Origin: CAZZBK01 sp964652155
GTDB taxonomy: Bacteria > Planctomycetota > Planctomycetia > Pirellulales > PNKZ01
Direction: 5' to 3'
Assembly: GCA_964652155.1 (NCBI GenBank)
Contig: CAZZBK010000221.1
Coordinates: 1-6,611, forward strand
DNA: 6,611 nucleotides
A program made the position numbers and the translations under genes. Each line of letters begins with the position of its first letter. Position 1 is the first letter of the stretch. Shown in pieces: positions 6,233 to 6,611 of this stretch. A model generated the notes under the pieces. The model was not told the origin of the DNA. It searched no databases and saw only the letters and a program-made list of their open reading frames with translations.

Positions 6233-6611
6233 GATCATCCGTGTGCGACGGCGGCGAGCTGTCACTTTGACACAGCATCCTCTTTCGCCGGAGCCGATTC
6301 TCCACGAGCTGTTGAGGTACAGCTACGCCACAAAGATCACCAAGTGACACAAAAAATGTGGAGAGGACTTGCATCGGGAACTTGATGAATCTGACTCCCA
6401 GCGTCCCCTGGATCATCAACGGTGAGCGCGGTCCGGTGGTTTTTTGCGTCGCTTGGCGATCTTTGCGGCCACTCCAGCGACGCAAGCTGACGCTGAAGTC
6501 CCTCCAAGCCTGCATCCAGGCTCAGGCTCATGATGACCATAACCACACCACTACAGGGGGTGTCGCAAGGGATTTGCCCTGGTTTTGTTCGCCGTTTTCA
6601 GCCAAACTGCC
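6233..6611. other. Apparently non-coding end of the window
   Basis: No frame here has a credible ribosome binding site plus protein-like composition; the longest reverse frame (6141-6515) runs through the REP-type repeat and the inverted repeat. Besides the inverted repeat described separately, there are small stems: TGTCA/TGACA at 6260-6272, AGCTGT/ACAGCT at 6307-6324, TTGCGTCGCT/AGCGACGCAA at 6444-6485 and AGCCTG/CAGGCT at 6507-6522. The density of short inverted repeats suggests degraded repeat elements rather than a gene. The window ends before the next gene. Confidence 0.5.
6327..6469. repeat. Diverged 30-bp inverted repeat
   Basis: The left arm (6327-6356) and the complement of the right arm (6440-6469) match at 26 of 30 positions, and all four differences are transitions (A/G or T/C). 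The left arm contains CACAAAGATCACCAAG; the right-arm complement contains CGCAAAGATCGCCAAG. Both run into six A residues, that is, six T residues at 6440-6445 on the given strand. In RNA from the minus strand, three of the four differences become G-U pairs. The spacer is 83 bases with no gene. AAAGATCACCAAG-like sequences are another kind of dispersed intergenic repeat; the arms may be two separate copies in opposite orientation. Confidence 0.6.

Noticed and set aside
6141..6515. Reverse-strand frame of 124 codons
   Set aside because: It reads through the inverted repeat and the REP-type repeat and contains PSPFSLREKVPAGRMRG, a familiar spurious translation of that repeat.

Overview
The window looks like a piece of a planctomycete chromosome, probably from the Pirellulales or a relative (order is a guess). 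The sign is a pair of genes almost confined to that phylum and its neighbours: a large secreted protein with Planctomycete cytochrome c domains (PSCyt1, DUF1549/PSCyt2 and DUF1553/PSD1), followed on the same strand by a DUF1501 protein with a Tat signal. High GC and GC-rich third codon positions in both genes fit this.

Layout. 1-203 is the leader of the first gene, with a short perfect palindrome and a weak promoter candidate. 204-3512 is the 1102-residue PSCyt1/DUF1549/DUF1553 protein. 3513-3779 is a repeat-filled gap: a 117-bp REPIN-like element of two opposed palindromes (3559-3675), bracketed by two copies of a 51-bp direct repeat (3502-3552 and 3694-3744). The first copy covers the end of the upstream gene, and each copy contains an extended -10 promoter sequence, TGATATAAT. 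3780-5246 is the 488-residue DUF1501 protein.

5247-6611 holds little coding sequence. It contains a 243-bp MITE-like foldback element with terminal inverted repeats and a perfect 8-bp target duplication (5332-5590), one candidate small protein of 68 residues with a strong ribosome binding site (5697-5903), a short tandem array of a 17-bp unit (6021-6114) whose core recurs inverted at 5284-5296, a three-way-junction REP-type repeat (6183-6232), and a 30-bp diverged inverted repeat (6327-6469). No transposase gene is present, so all of these would have to be moved in trans.

How the genes work together. Both proteins carry export signals, Sec-type for the first and Tat-type for the second, so they should meet outside the cytoplasm. 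The DUF1549/DUF1553 plus DUF1501 pairing is a recurrent planctomycete two-gene unit of unknown biochemical function, often discussed in connection with polysaccharide or sulfated-glycan use. The jelly-roll domain inside the first protein fits carbohydrate binding, but that is inference. The pair may once have been a tight operon, and the repeat insertion now separates the genes and may give the second its own promoter. I see no clear undescribed multi-gene system; the most novel material is the set of small non-autonomous elements.
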